Source of the DNA: Butyricicoccus_A sp963588905 | Lineage (GTDB): Bacteria; Bacillota; Clostridia; Oscillospirales; Butyricicoccaceae | DNA length: 64,000 nt | Direction of reading: 5' to 3' | NCBI GenBank assembly: GCA_963588905.1 | Contig: CAVAJF010000022.1 | Coordinates: forward strand, 9,625 to 73,624 | Shown here: one piece after another, positions 17,301-25,369 of the stretch | Layout of the letters: each line of letters starts with the position of its first letter | Numbering within the stretch: the stretch's first letter is position 1 | Notes under the pieces: model-generated | The model's database searches: none | The model's input: only the letters and a program-made list of their open reading frames with translations | Told to the model about the DNA's origin: nothing | Translations under genes and position numbers: made by a program

Positions 17301-17329
17301 CGTGTAAACCTCCTGCATTGTTTTTTCTC

Positions 17330-17358
17330 ATTATAATATGTATTTTAAAACATGTCAA
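17330..17358 (-). promoter_or_regulatory. padC promoter
   Basis: On the - strand TTGACA (17358-17353) and TATAAT (17335-17330), both perfect, 17 bases apart. The -35 box lies inside the PadR operator. Confidence 0.85.
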
Positions 17359-17373
17359 TATTTACATGTTTTA
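17346..17373. promoter_or_regulatory. PadR operator
   Basis: A perfect inverted repeat: TAAAACATGT (17346-17355), 8-base spacer, ACATGTTTTA (17364-17373). It contains the ATGT-N8-ACAT core known for PadR operators and overlaps the padC -35 box, so binding would block padC transcription. Confidence 0.85.
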
Positions 17374-17392
17374 TTTTACAAATATTCTGTGG

Positions 17393-17398
17393 TATAAT
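17393..17398 (+). promoter_or_regulatory. padR -10 box
   Basis: TATAAT 30 bases before the padR ATG. The -35 position 17 bases upstream (TTTATT) touches the end of the operator, so autorepression is possible. Confidence 0.5.
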
Positions 17399-17427
17399 AC
17401 AGATACTCTATCGAAAGGAACGATACG

Positions 17428-17982
17428 ATGGGAACACTACGATATGCAATTCTCGGTCTGCTCAACCGCAAAGCCATGACCGGTTACGACTTATCCAAAG
17501 AATTTCAAACCTCTCTTGCAGAATTCTGGCACGCCAAGCACAGCCAAATCTATCCGAAGCTGAAAGCCTTAGCGGAAGATGGGCTGATTACCTTCCAAAC
17601 TGAAATTACCGGTACGGTTTTGGAGAAAAAAGTATATTCTATTACCGAAACTGGAAAAGCGGAATTTCTACAGTGGGAACAGAGCAAAAGCAAGATCAAA
17701 CAGCTGCCAAAAGACGAATTCAAGCTACGTCTGTTTTTTTCTGACAGTCTTCCCAAAGATGCTCAGATTCAGTTGTTAACCGATCATCTGGAACAGCATC
17801 AGCAGTGGCTTCAGCATTTGCAGGACAATCTCTCCAAATTTGATACGATCCCGCCAACGCAAGCCGATGCCTTTAGCGACTATCTCGTTTTGTTGGGTGC
17901 GATCAGCCGCGAGAAAAGCATGTGCGACTGGCTGCAAACCTGCATCACTTTGTGCGAAACAAAAACCCCGTTTACGATGTAA
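17428..17982 (+). CDS. padR: PadR family transcriptional repressor
   Basis: 184 residues. The winged-helix domain is at about 1-85 (TLRYAILGLLNRKAMTGYDL, FWHAKHSQIYPKLKAL) and the C-terminal helical dimerisation domain at about 90-180. In known cases PadR binds between padR and padC and is released by phenolic acids. Here the divergent position and perfect operator fit that model. The stop codon lies within the loop and stem of the terminator. Confidence 0.93.
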   Translation: MGTLRYAILGLLNRKAMTGYDLSKEFQTSLAEFWHAKHSQIYPKLKALAEDGLITFQTEITGTVLEKKVYSITETGKAEFLQWEQSKSKIKQLPKDEFKLRLFFSDSLPKDAQIQLLTDHLEQHQQWLQHLQDNLSKFDTIPPTQADAFSDYLVLLGAISREKSMCDWLQTCITLCETKTPFTM

Positions 17983-17992
17983 ACGGGGTTTT
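17962..17992. terminator. Bidirectional terminator padR/ilvD
   Basis: AAAACCCCGTTTA (17962-17974) pairs perfectly with TAAACGGGGTTTT (17980-17992); the loop contains the last padR codons. It serves both convergent genes. Confidence 0.85.
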
Positions 17993-18012
17993 CTAGTTCT
18001 ATAGTTTATAGA

Positions 18013-19677
18013 TTACTCGAGTACAGCGCCCTTGTTTGCAGAGCTTACGAGGCGTGCATAGCGAGACAGCCAGCCGGTCTTAACCTTCGGCTCATGCGGT
18101 ACAAATGCCGCACGGCGCTTTGCAAATTCTTCCTCGGAAACCTTTGCATTGACAGAATGGTTCGGGATGTCGATCTCAATGATGTCTCCCTCTTCCAGCA
18201 GTCCGATCTCGCCGCCCTGTGCAGCTTCCGGGCAAACGTGTCCGATGGATGCGCCGCGGGATGCGCCAGAGAAACGACCGTCGGTAATCAGAGCGACATC
18301 CTTATCCAGCTTCATGCCAGCCAGTGCAGAAGTCGGATTCAGCATCTCGCGCATACCCGGGCCGCCCTTCGGGCCTTCGTAACGGATAATGACAACATCA
18401 CCCGGAACGATCTTGCCGGTATAAATAGCCTGAATAGCATCTTCTTCGCCGTCAAAAATACGAGCCGGACCGGTATGCTTCATCATCTCCGGTGCAACGG
18501 CGCTCTGCTTTACTGCACAGCCTTCCTTTGCAATGTTGCCCCACAGGATTGCAATACCACCGGTCTGCATATACGGATTGTCAATCGGACGGATGACATT
18601 CGGGTTCTTATTGATGCAGCCCTTGATGTTCTCGCCGACCTTTTTGCCGGTTGCCGTGATGGTATCCAGCTCAATCAGGTTCTTCTTAGACAGCTCGTTC
18701 ATGACTGCATAGATGCCGCCAGCCTCATTCAGCTCCTGAATGTAGGTTCTGCCAGCCGGTGCCAGATGGCACAGGTTCGGCGTGGTATCGGATACATGGT
18801 TCATCTTCTCCAGATCCAGCTGAATGCCAGCCTCATGAGAGATTGCCAGCAGATGCAGAACGGTATTGGTGGAGCAGCCCAGAGCCATCTCGCACTCCAG
18901 TGCGTTATGAATGGACTTCTCATTGATGATGTCGCGCGGCTTGATGTCCTTTTCCAGCAGTTCCATGATCTTCATACCAGCGTGCTTTGCCAGCTGGATA
19001 CGGTCGGAATGGACAGCCGGAATGGTGCCGTTGCCCGGCAGAGCCATACCAATTGCCTCACACAGGCAGTTCATCGAGTTTGCGGTGTACATACCGGAGC
19101 AGGAACCGCAGCCCGGGCAGGAATGACACTCGACATCGGTAATTTCCTCGTCGTTAATCAGGTTTGCCTTGCGTGCGCCAACTGCTTCAAAGGTATAGGA
19201 CAGGGAAACATTCTCGCCCTTGACGTGACCTGCCAGCATCGGGCCGCCGGAAACAACAATAGACGGGATGTTCAGACGAGCAGCGGCCATAACCATGCCC
19301 GGAACGATCTTATCGCAGTTCGGGATGAGAACCAGTGCATCAAACTGATGTGCCTGTGCCAGTGTCTCAACAGAGTCTGCAATCAGCTCACGGGACGGCA
19401 GAGAATACTTCATGCCGACATGACCCATAGCAATACCATCACAGACACCGATTGCCGGTACCAGAATCGGCGTACCGCCAGCCATGCTGACACCAGTCTT
19501 TACAGCAGCGGCAATCTTATCCAGATTGATGTGACCCGGAATAATTTCGCTGTATGCGGAAACAACGCCGATGAGCGGACGCGCCATCTCTTCCTCGGTC
19601 AGACCGCAGGCACGGAGCAGCGAGCGATTCGGCACGCGCTCTACGCCCTTCGTAATATTATGACTTCTTAATTCCAT
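18013..19677 (-). CDS. ilvD: Dihydroxy-acid dehydratase
   Basis: 554 residues from the ATG at 19677 (GGAGGT 8 bases upstream). An Fe-S enzyme that dehydrates dihydroxy acids to the 2-oxo acid precursors of valine, leucine and isoleucine. Visible: CDGIAMGHVGM and the cysteine cluster CHSCPGCGSCSGMYTANSM (cluster ligands), and GRFSGASRG near the C-terminus. It lies downstream of ilvB-ilvN but has its own promoter and a terminator-like leader. Confidence 0.96.
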   Translation of the reverse strand: MELRSHNITKGVERVPNRSLLRACGLTEEEMARPLIGVVSAYSEIIPGHINLDKIAAAVKTGVSMAGGTPILVPAIGVCDGIAMGHVGMKYSLPSRELIADSVETLAQAHQFDALVLIPNCDKIVPGMVMAAARLNIPSIVVSGGPMLAGHVKGENVSLSYTFEAVGARKANLINDEEITDVECHSCPGCGSCSGMYTANSMNCLCEAIGMALPGNGTIPAVHSDRIQLAKHAGMKIMELLEKDIKPRDIINEKSIHNALECEMALGCSTNTVLHLLAISHEAGIQLDLEKMNHVSDTTPNLCHLAPAGRTYIQELNEAGGIYAVMNELSKKNLIELDTITATGKKVGENIKGCINKNPNVIRPIDNPYMQTGGIAILWGNIAKEGCAVKQSAVAPEMMKHTGPARIFDGEEDAIQAIYTGKIVPGDVVIIRYEGPKGGPGMREMLNPTSALAGMKLDKDVALITDGRFSGASRGASIGHVCPEAAQGGEIGLLEEGDIIEIDIPNHSVNAKVSEEEFAKRRAAFVPHEPKVKTGWLSRYARLVSSANKGAVLE

Positions 19678-19714
19678 GAAAAGCACCTCCAAGGCGGCAG
19701 TGCGCCGCCGCGAT

Positions 19715-19785
19715 AAAAAGCGGGAACCGGTACATGACCCGTCCCCGCTGTATCTTTACAAAACATGCGTCAATTTGTCATGTAC
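19715..19785 (-). promoter_or_regulatory. Candidate attenuator leader of ilvD
   Basis: On the - strand a terminator-like hairpin, AGCGGG...CCCGCT followed by TTTTTAT (19749-19712), has GTCATGTAC (19738-19730) in its apical part. The complementary GTACATGAC (19785-19777) lies at the 5' end of the predicted leader. The 9-bp pairing would disrupt the terminator, giving two exclusive folds. What would choose between them is not visible. Confidence 0.45.
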
Positions 19786-19791
19786 TTTCTT

Positions 19792-19820
19792 ATTATAAAA
19801 GAATGCATGACACAAATCAA
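19792..19820 (-). promoter_or_regulatory. Internal promoter for ilvD
   Basis: On the - strand TTGATT (19820-19815) and TATAAT (19797-19792) with a 17-base spacer, just after the ilvN stop. Confidence 0.65.
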
Positions 19821-19839
19821 GGGCAGAACGTCAGATTTC

Positions 19840-20328
19840 TCAGTCCTTATCCTTGTCCCAATGTACGGCAGTGATGCCGGTACGGCTGGACTCGACGACG
19901 TTGAAGTTCTGCATAATCGACAAGAACGTATCCAGCTTGGACGGTACGCCGGAAATGCGGACGATGATAGAATGCTCGCCTGCATTGACAACGTCTGCCT
20001 GATACACATCACACAGCTCACGAATGCTCTCTTGTACATCCACGCCGCCCTCGATTTTAATCAGTGCCAGCTCGCGGCAGAATGCTTCGTCCTCCTTGAT
20101 ATGGACAACTTCTACGCACTCTTCCAGCTTGCGCATCTGCTTGAGAATCTGATCCAATGTATAGGCATCGCCAACCGTCACGATGGTAATGCGGGAAAAC
20201 TTCTCATCAACGGTCGGGGAAACCGTCAGAGAATAGATGTTGAAGCCGCGGCGACCGAACAGGCTGGAAACGCGAGCCAGTACGCCAGAATTATTCTGTA
20301 CAACGGCCGAAATAATATACTTTTCCAT
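19840..20328 (-). CDS. ilvN: Acetolactate synthase small (regulatory) subunit
   Basis: 162 residues from the ATG at 20328 (GGAGG upstream); a longer frame to 20427 overlaps ilvB and is not needed. The N-terminal ACT domain (YIISAVVQNNSGVLARVSSLFGRRGFNIYSLTV) binds valine for feedback inhibition; the C-terminal ALS_ss_C domain follows (about 80-160). It begins 16 bases after ilvB, as in most ilvBN operons. Confidence 0.95.
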   Translation of the reverse strand: MEKYIISAVVQNNSGVLARVSSLFGRRGFNIYSLTVSPTVDEKFSRITIVTVGDAYTLDQILKQMRKLEECVEVVHIKEDEAFCRELALIKIEGGVDVQESIRELCDVYQADVVNAGEHSIIVRISGVPSKLDTFLSIMQNFNVVESSRTGITAVHWDKDKD

Positions 20329-20344
20329 GTTTTTTCCTCCTCGA

Positions 20345-22012
20345 TCAGTCGATGATAACGTTGCGAACCGTTTCGCCGCCCGGAATAAACGGCAGAACGC
20401 GCTCGGTCTTGTCAATCCGTGCATCAATCAGAACCGGACCGTCTGTCGTTGCCAGTGCTTCCTTCATGCACGCCTCAAAGCTTGCCAAGGTATCACAGCG
20501 CATACCCTTTGCGCCAAATGCCTCTGCCAGCTTGACAAAATCCGTCTTGCGGTGCGGATCCGTATTAGAGTAACGCTTGCCGTAGAACGAGGTCTGCCAC
20601 TGGTATACCATGCCGAGCACCTGATTGTTGACAACAATCGTGATAACCGGCAGATGGTTGCTGACAGCGGTGCACATCTCCTGCAAGTTCATGTGGAAGC
20701 TGCCGTCACCGGTAACGTGAATGACGCGCTTATCCGGCTCGCCTACCTGTGCGCCGATTGCTGCGCCATAGCCAAAGCCCATCGTGCCCAGACCGCCAGA
20801 GGTCAGGAAGGTACGCGGCTTGGAGCGGCCGGTGAACTGTGCTGCCCACATCTGATGCTGACCAACGTCGGTTGCCACAATATCATCCTTGCTAATCAGT
20901 TCATCAATTTTTTTCATCAGCTGATGCGGACGCAGAACGGCATCGTTGTCCTTCGGCTTATAGTCCATGCGATCCTTCCAGGAAGCAATCTGTTCCTTCC
21001 ACGGCGTATGGTCGGCATGGTCAATGAGCGGCAGAACCGCCTCGAGAACGTCACGAACGTCACCAATAACGCTGTGCTGTACCTCGATGTTCTTATTCAC
21101 CTCAGACTCGTCAATGTCTACCTGAACAACCTTGGCAGTGGAGGCAAAATCGCCCATCTTGGTAGCCACACGATCAGAGAAGCGTGTGCCCAATGCGATA
21201 ACCAGATCGGCATTGTCTACCGCGCGGCCAGCGGATACCCAGCCATGCATACCGATGAGACCCAAATTGAGCGGCTCTTCCTTATCCAGTGCGCCGATGC
21301 CCATCAGAGAATGGCAAGCCGGAATATCACCGCGCTTCATAAAGCGCAGCAGCAGCTCGCAGGCCTCAGACGAAATCACACCGCCGCCGAACAGGATGAC
21401 CGGACGCTCTGCTGCATTGACCATCTCTGCCATCTTAGAAATCTGCTCGTGCTGAATCTTTGGATTCGGACGCTTCTTCACCGCCGGCTTATGCTCGAAT
21501 TCACAGACTGCTGCCGTGATGTCCTTCGGAATATCAATGAGTACCGGACCCGGACGACCACTGATGGCAATTTCATATGCCTGACGAACGGTATCTGCCA
21601 ATTCCTCTACGTTGCGAACAACAAAGTTATGTTTGGTAATCGGCATCGTCACGCCTGCGATGTAAATTTCCTGGAAGCTGTCTCGGCCAATCAGACCGGT
21701 GCCAACGTTTGCAGTAATCGCAATCAGCGGGATAGAATCCATAAATGCCGTTGCAATACCGGTGACCAGGTTGGTTGCACCCGGGCCGGAGGTTGCCAGA
21801 ACAACGCCTACTTTGCCGGTTGCGCGGGCATAGCCATCTGCGGCATGGGATGCGCCCTGTTCATGTGCGGACAGGACATGACGGATACGGTCGGAATACT
21901 TATACAGTTCATCATAAATGTTCAGTGCTGCGCCGCCCGGATAACCGAAAATGGTATCGGTACCCTGTTCCAGCAGTGTCTCAAGCAGAATCTGTGAACC
22001 ATTGAGTTTCAT
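20345..22012 (-). CDS. ilvB: Acetolactate synthase large (catalytic) subunit, biosynthetic
   Basis: 555 residues. A thiamine-diphosphate enzyme that joins two pyruvates (or pyruvate and 2-oxobutyrate) in the first common step of branched-chain amino acid synthesis. Motifs: FGYPGGAALNIYDEL, the catalytic Glu in HEQGASHAADGYARATG, and the ThDP/Mg motif GDGSFHMNLQEM with VVNNQVLGMVYQWQ. The linked regulatory subunit and T-box show it is the anabolic form rather than AlsS. Confidence 0.96.
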   Translation of the reverse strand: MKLNGSQILLETLLEQGTDTIFGYPGGAALNIYDELYKYSDRIRHVLSAHEQGASHAADGYARATGKVGVVLATSGPGATNLVTGIATAFMDSIPLIAITANVGTGLIGRDSFQEIYIAGVTMPITKHNFVVRNVEELADTVRQAYEIAISGRPGPVLIDIPKDITAAVCEFEHKPAVKKRPNPKIQHEQISKMAEMVNAAERPVILFGGGVISSEACELLLRFMKRGDIPACHSLMGIGALDKEEPLNLGLIGMHGWVSAGRAVDNADLVIALGTRFSDRVATKMGDFASTAKVVQVDIDESEVNKNIEVQHSVIGDVRDVLEAVLPLIDHADHTPWKEQIASWKDRMDYKPKDNDAVLRPHQLMKKIDELISKDDIVATDVGQHQMWAAQFTGRSKPRTFLTSGGLGTMGFGYGAAIGAQVGEPDKRVIHVTGDGSFHMNLQEMCTAVSNHLPVITIVVNNQVLGMVYQWQTSFYGKRYSNTDPHRKTDFVKLAEAFGAKGMRCDTLASFEACMKEALATTDGPVLIDARIDKTERVLPFIPGGETVRNVIID

Positions 22013-22060
22013 GAGCCATCTCTCCTATATCGTAATATTTTTCCTTCGGGTTGGATAAAC

Positions 22061-22350
22061 AAAAAAAGCCCTTATCTCTACAAAAAGAGACAAAGACTAG
22101 CTCTGCGGTACCACTCTTTATTGCCGCTGACATCTCAGCGACCCCTTTACATCGGCACAAATCTGTGCGTAATGCTCTGCCTGTTAACGGGGGCGTGAAC
22201 CGTTTCAGATTACTAGGTCAGACCATTCACCTGAACTGCTCGCGGATGACGTTCGCGCTTTCTCCCTGCTGCCTCGCACCAAACGGCAGTTCTCTGAACG
22301 TTGTGAAAGCGTTACTCTTTCCGGTCTTTGCATTTTTATATCTAAGTATT
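22061..22350 (-). promoter_or_regulatory. T-box leader of ilvB-ilvN (candidate Val specifier)
   Basis: The T-box sequence AGTGGTACCGCAGAG is at about 22115-22101 on the - strand. A 13-bp terminator stem (with G-U pairs) and a T7 run follow (22101-22061). In Stem I the helix CGCTTTC/GAAAGCG closes an internal loop with AGTAA on the 5' side and GAAC-GTC-A on the 3' side, making GTC (22250-22248, Val) the likely specifier; ATC (Ile) two bases on is the alternative. Uncharged tRNA would bind and allow transcription. Confidence 0.88.
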
Positions 22351-22354
22351 TCTT

Positions 22355-22382
22355 ATTATATCTTGTAAATTCAAAAAGTCAA
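22355..22382 (-). promoter_or_regulatory. Promoter of the ilvBN T-box operon
   Basis: On the - strand TTGACT (22382-22377) and TATAAT (22360-22355) with a 16-base spacer. Transcription would start near 22348, just before Stem I. From here to the next gene at 22490 the sequence is AT-rich with no other signal I can name. Confidence 0.75.
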
Positions 22383-22489
22383 TAATATTTTTTATTTTTT
22401 CGCATTTCTCCGGTTTTCCGTACAAATTTTCAAAGATCCTGCATACTTTGCCCAAAATCGGCGAAAGATAAAAACAAATCTTCGGGGAG

Positions 22490-23179
22490 GTGGTTTTCCT
22501 GTTTCTGCTGTTCGCGCGCACCCTGCTCGTCTATGCCGCAGTCATCGGCGGTCTGCGGTTTACCGGAAAACGACAGCTCGGTGAGCTGTCCACCTCGGAA
22601 TTTGCCGTTACCATACTGGTTTCCGAGCTCGCCTCTATTCCCTTACAGGACACCGCCATTCCGCTGCTCGGCGGCATCGTCCCTCTCGTCACGCTGCTCG
22701 CCGTGGAAGTCCTGCTCTCCGGTCTCTGCCGAAAAAGCACCCGCGTCCGTCGATTGCTGTGCGGCAATCCCTGTATGGTCATTCGAGACGGAAAATTCGA
22801 CCCTGACATGCTGCGGATGCTCCGCCTATCGCCGGAGGACATCTTAGACGGCCTGCGCATGGCTGGCGTCTCTCTCGTATCCGACGTGCGGTGCGGCATC
22901 ATTGAGACCAATGGCCAGCTCAGTGTGCTGCTCTATGCAGACAAGCAGCCCCTGACGCCGTCCGACATCCATAAGCATCTCAAAGATACCGGCATGGCAC
23001 GTGTGCTCGTATCTGAAGGCAAAATCCGCCGCGGTATTTTGCGCCAGCTCGGCAAGGATGAGGCTTGGCTGCTGCGCGAATGCCGCTCCCGCGGTATCGC
23101 CTCTCCGGCAGACATTTTTCTCATGACGCTGGACGACTGCGGCAATTTATTTCTGCAAAAACAGGAGGCTCAGCGATGA
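22490..23179 (+). CDS. DUF421/YetF family membrane protein
   Basis: 229 residues counted from GTG 22490. Two or three membrane segments at the N-terminus, then the cytoplasmic DUF421 domain (VRRLLCGNPCMVIRDGKFD, LRMAGVSLVSDVRCGIIETNGQLSVLL). YetF-like proteins are linked to the spore or cell envelope, but their function is unsettled. The start is unclear: the only good site, GGGGAGG (22484-22490), overlaps this GTG, while CTG at 22499 would be at ideal distance. It overlaps the DUF4363 gene by 4 bases, a pairing seen in many Clostridia. Confidence 0.87.
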   Translation: MVFLFLLFARTLLVYAAVIGGLRFTGKRQLGELSTSEFAVTILVSELASIPLQDTAIPLLGGIVPLVTLLAVEVLLSGLCRKSTRVRRLLCGNPCMVIRDGKFDPDMLRMLRLSPEDILDGLRMAGVSLVSDVRCGIIETNGQLSVLLYADKQPLTPSDIHKHLKDTGMARVLVSEGKIRRGILRQLGKDEAWLLRECRSRGIASPADIFLMTLDDCGNLFLQKQEAQR

Positions 23180-23514
23180 AGCGCATCTGGGCAGCCGTCG
23201 TCCTTCTTGTTCTCGTCATATCCGGCTGTTTGTACAACAGCTATGCCGTTTCCCGCACGATTGCGCGCATCTCTGCGCCACTGACACAGGCCATGCACTG
23301 TGACGATCCCGCTCAGGCGCAAGCGTATCTCACAGTTGCTCAGACACAATACAACCGGCGAGAGTCCTATTTATGTGCCGTGATGAACCGACAGCTGCTC
23401 GATCCTGTTCGTGCAGGCTTTGCCCGCTCTCAGACCGCAGCGCAGCGCGGCGACACAGCAGAGATGCAGGTATCTCTCGCGGAGCTGCAGCAGGCCGTGT
23501 CCGCACTCCGGTAG
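23176..23514 (+). CDS. DUF4363 family protein
   Basis: 112 residues from the ATG at 23176, with AGGAGG just upstream; the ATG overlaps the stop of the DUF421 gene. It has an N-terminal membrane anchor (AAVVLLVLVISGCLYNSYAV, about 5-24) and a helical extracellular part. The Cys at position 18 lies inside the hydrophobic stretch, but no clean lipobox is seen. DUF4363 proteins occur beside DUF421 proteins and probably work with them. Confidence 0.8.
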   Translation: MKRIWAAVVLLVLVISGCLYNSYAVSRTIARISAPLTQAMHCDDPAQAQAYLTVAQTQYNRRESYLCAVMNRQLLDPVRAGFARSQTAAQRGDTAEMQVSLAELQQAVSALR

Positions 23515-23520
23515 ACAGAA

Positions 23521-23558
23521 AAAATCCCGCCGGAAAACCGACGGGATTTTATCGTCAT
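23521..23558. terminator. Terminator between DUF4363 and the P-loop gene
   Basis: AAATCCCG and CCGG on the left pair with CCG and CGGGATTT on the right around AAAA, with one mismatch; T-rich on both strands. Confidence 0.7.
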
Positions 23559-23564
23559 ACCATC

Positions 23565-23975
23565 TTACAGGTACTTCTTCATGGTCTCGCTTGCAGCGCT
23601 TGCGTCACCAGACAGGGCAACGGTAAACTCTACATTGTGCTTGGAAGAGAACTCATCCAGAGCCAGCAGGAACTTGTCAGCATCCTCCGGCTTGTCATCA
23701 CAAGCAACCTTGTACAGGCTGTCGATGTAGATCTTGGTGATGTCATAGTTGCCAGCATGGATACCAGCTACGAAGCCCAGCAGGGATGCATAGTCGGTTA
23801 CGCTGTAGTCCATCACGTCGATCAGGCGTGCCTGATGAGAAATGTCAAAGTTCAGCTGATTGCCCTTTGCGATGCAAACAACGGAACCCGGCTCGTTAGC
23901 CGCAGACTCATTTACCTGATTGATAATGTCCTTTGTCTTGCCGCTTCCAGCAGCTGCCATAATTAATTTAACCAT
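23565..23975 (-). CDS. Small P-loop protein of unknown function
   Basis: 136 residues. It opens with VKLIMAAAGSGKT, a Walker A motif, and has a hydrophobic strand ending in Asp (ITKIYIDSL, about 80-88) that could be a Walker B. A domain this short cannot be a full AAA+ or RecA protein. I do not recognise a characterised family. The gene stands alone between the DUF4363 terminator and dacF and uses the same strand as dacF, with a GGGAGG site before the ATG. Confidence 0.75.
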   Translation of the reverse strand: MVKLIMAAAGSGKTKDIINQVNESAANEPGSVVCIAKGNQLNFDISHQARLIDVMDYSVTDYASLLGFVAGIHAGNYDITKIYIDSLYKVACDDKPEDADKFLLALDEFSSKHNVEFTVALSGDASAASETMKKYL

Positions 23976-24079
23976 TTTGTTTTCCTCCCAATCTACTATG
24001 AGGTTGATATTATGGTATCATAAATTGTAAAAAAACACAACGGATTTTCACAAGAAAAAAAACAGTTCTTTGTGAATTT

Positions 24080-25255
24080 TTACATACTAGTCAAAAAACG
24101 AACGGCAAGCAGCCTTTTTTTCATGAGCAGATATTCCAGTAATTCCCGAAAAATATCTGTTGTGCGTTTTCTGTCGGCATTTTCTGCCGCGACCAGGGTG
24201 CGCCGTGTGATCTCTCCATCACTTCCGGTCAAGACGATCTCGCCCATCGGGTCACCTTTTTCAATCGGTGCTTGGGCGTGTTCCGTGCAGCGGATCTCCC
24301 GTTTGACATTGCCTGCCTCCGCTTTGGTCATGAGCAGCGGGGTGTCATCTGCCAGTTCCACGGAGATACTGTCTCGTGTTCCCAGTTCAACCGAAACAAT
24401 TGGCAGCGTTTCTTTGTCTAAAATCGGCACAACGGCATATCCGGCAAATCCATAATTTAACATCGCCGCAATGTCCTGATTGCGCGACTGTTTATCCGGC
24501 TCGCCGAGCACGACCGCAATCAAGCGCATACCATCCCGTTGCGCCACAGCAGAAATACAATATCCCGCCGTGCTCGTATATCCGGTCTTGAGACCCACCA
24601 TGCCATCATATAGTTTGAGCATCTTATTGGTATTGGCCAGCCCAAACGAACCATTGCGCACGGAATCCATCCAAATGGATGTATAATTTAAAATCTTGGG
24701 ATGTTTGAGCAGCTCTTGGGAAATGAGCGCCAAATCTCGCGCGGTGGTTTTGGTCTGCTCGCCGTCGGTATCTAGGCCGTTCGGATTGACAAATTCCGTT
24801 CCTTTACAGCCGAGCTGTTTGGCGCGCTCATTCATCATGGAGACAAAATGCGACTCACTGCCGCCCAAATGCTCCGCCACAGCAACCGCCGCATCATTGG
24901 CAGACGCAACCGCAATCGATTTGAGCATGTCATCCAACGTCATCTGCTCGCCCTCTTTGAGGTAAATTTGCGAGCCGCCCATCTCCGCCGCATGAGCTGA
25001 AGCGGTCACCAAATCACTGAGCGATGCACTGCCGCTGTCCACGGCCTCCATGGTCAACAGCATGGTCATAATCTTTGTCACAGATGCCGGCGGGTGCACG
25101 GCATCCGCGTTCTGTTCAAACAGCACCTGACCGGTATCCGTCATCAAAATCGCACCCTTTGCGTGTACCTCTCCCAATTGCGCCGCTGAGGCGGACGCCG
25201 AAACCGCCGCCACACAGATGATGCCAAGAACAGCGGCTAGGATATGCTTTCTCAT
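24080..25255 (-). CDS. dacF: D-alanyl-D-alanine carboxypeptidase (PBP5/DacF type)
   Basis: 391 residues with a signal peptide (HILAAVLGIICVAAVSASASA). Removes the terminal D-Ala of peptidoglycan stem peptides. The three catalytic motifs are visible: SVTK (nucleophile Ser), SANDA (SxN) and KTGYTSTAG (KTG). The C-terminal PBP5-C beta domain follows, and a hydrophobic/basic tail (LEYLLMKKRLLAVRFL) probably anchors it to the membrane. The symbol is a best guess among dacA/dacB/dacF; the DacF class is common in spore formers. Confidence 0.9.
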   Translation of the reverse strand: MRKHILAAVLGIICVAAVSASASAAQLGEVHAKGAILMTDTGQVLFEQNADAVHPPASVTKIMTMLLTMEAVDSGSASLSDLVTASAHAAEMGGSQIYLKEGEQMTLDDMLKSIAVASANDAAVAVAEHLGGSESHFVSMMNERAKQLGCKGTEFVNPNGLDTDGEQTKTTARDLALISQELLKHPKILNYTSIWMDSVRNGSFGLANTNKMLKLYDGMVGLKTGYTSTAGYCISAVAQRDGMRLIAVVLGEPDKQSRNQDIAAMLNYGFAGYAVVPILDKETLPIVSVELGTRDSISVELADDTPLLMTKAEAGNVKREIRCTEHAQAPIEKGDPMGEIVLTGSDGEITRRTLVAAENADRKRTTDIFRELLEYLLMKKRLLAVRFLTSM

Positions 25256-25269
25256 CCGCTTCCTCCCCT

Positions 25270-25313
25270 AAAAAGAAAAACCTGTTTTCCACACAATCTA
25301 TGCGCAAAACAGG
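25270..25313 (-). terminator. Terminator-like hairpin between the HPr-like gene and dacF
   Basis: On the - strand CCTGTTTT (25313-25306) pairs with AAAACAGG (25288-25281), followed by TTTTTCTTTTT. It lies only 15 bases before dacF, so it would stop read-through or attenuate dacF. Confidence 0.6.
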
Positions 25314-25333
25314 AACAGCATACCAAGACAAAG

Positions 25334-25358
25334 ACCGCCCGACAAGCGGACGGTCTCG
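25334..25358 (-). terminator. Hairpin after the HPr-like gene
   Basis: GACCGTCCG and CGGGCGGTC form a 9-bp GC-rich stem with one G-U pair, followed by TTTGTCTT on the - strand. A weak terminator. Confidence 0.5.
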
Positions 25359-25369
25359 CGGATTCGGTT

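Noticed and set aside
18094..19671. 525-codon + strand frame opposite ilvD
   Set aside because: Shadow of a strongly biased real gene; no start signal and no recognisable domain.
20237..21997. 586-codon + strand frame opposite ilvB and ilvN
   Set aside because: It is the mirror of well-recognised ilvB/ilvN codons; its sequence is Cys/His/Arg-rich with no family pattern and no ribosome site.
24047..24076. TTCACAA...TTGTGAA inverted repeat after dacF
   Set aside because: No T-run on the - strand after the stem, so it is not a convincing dacF terminator.
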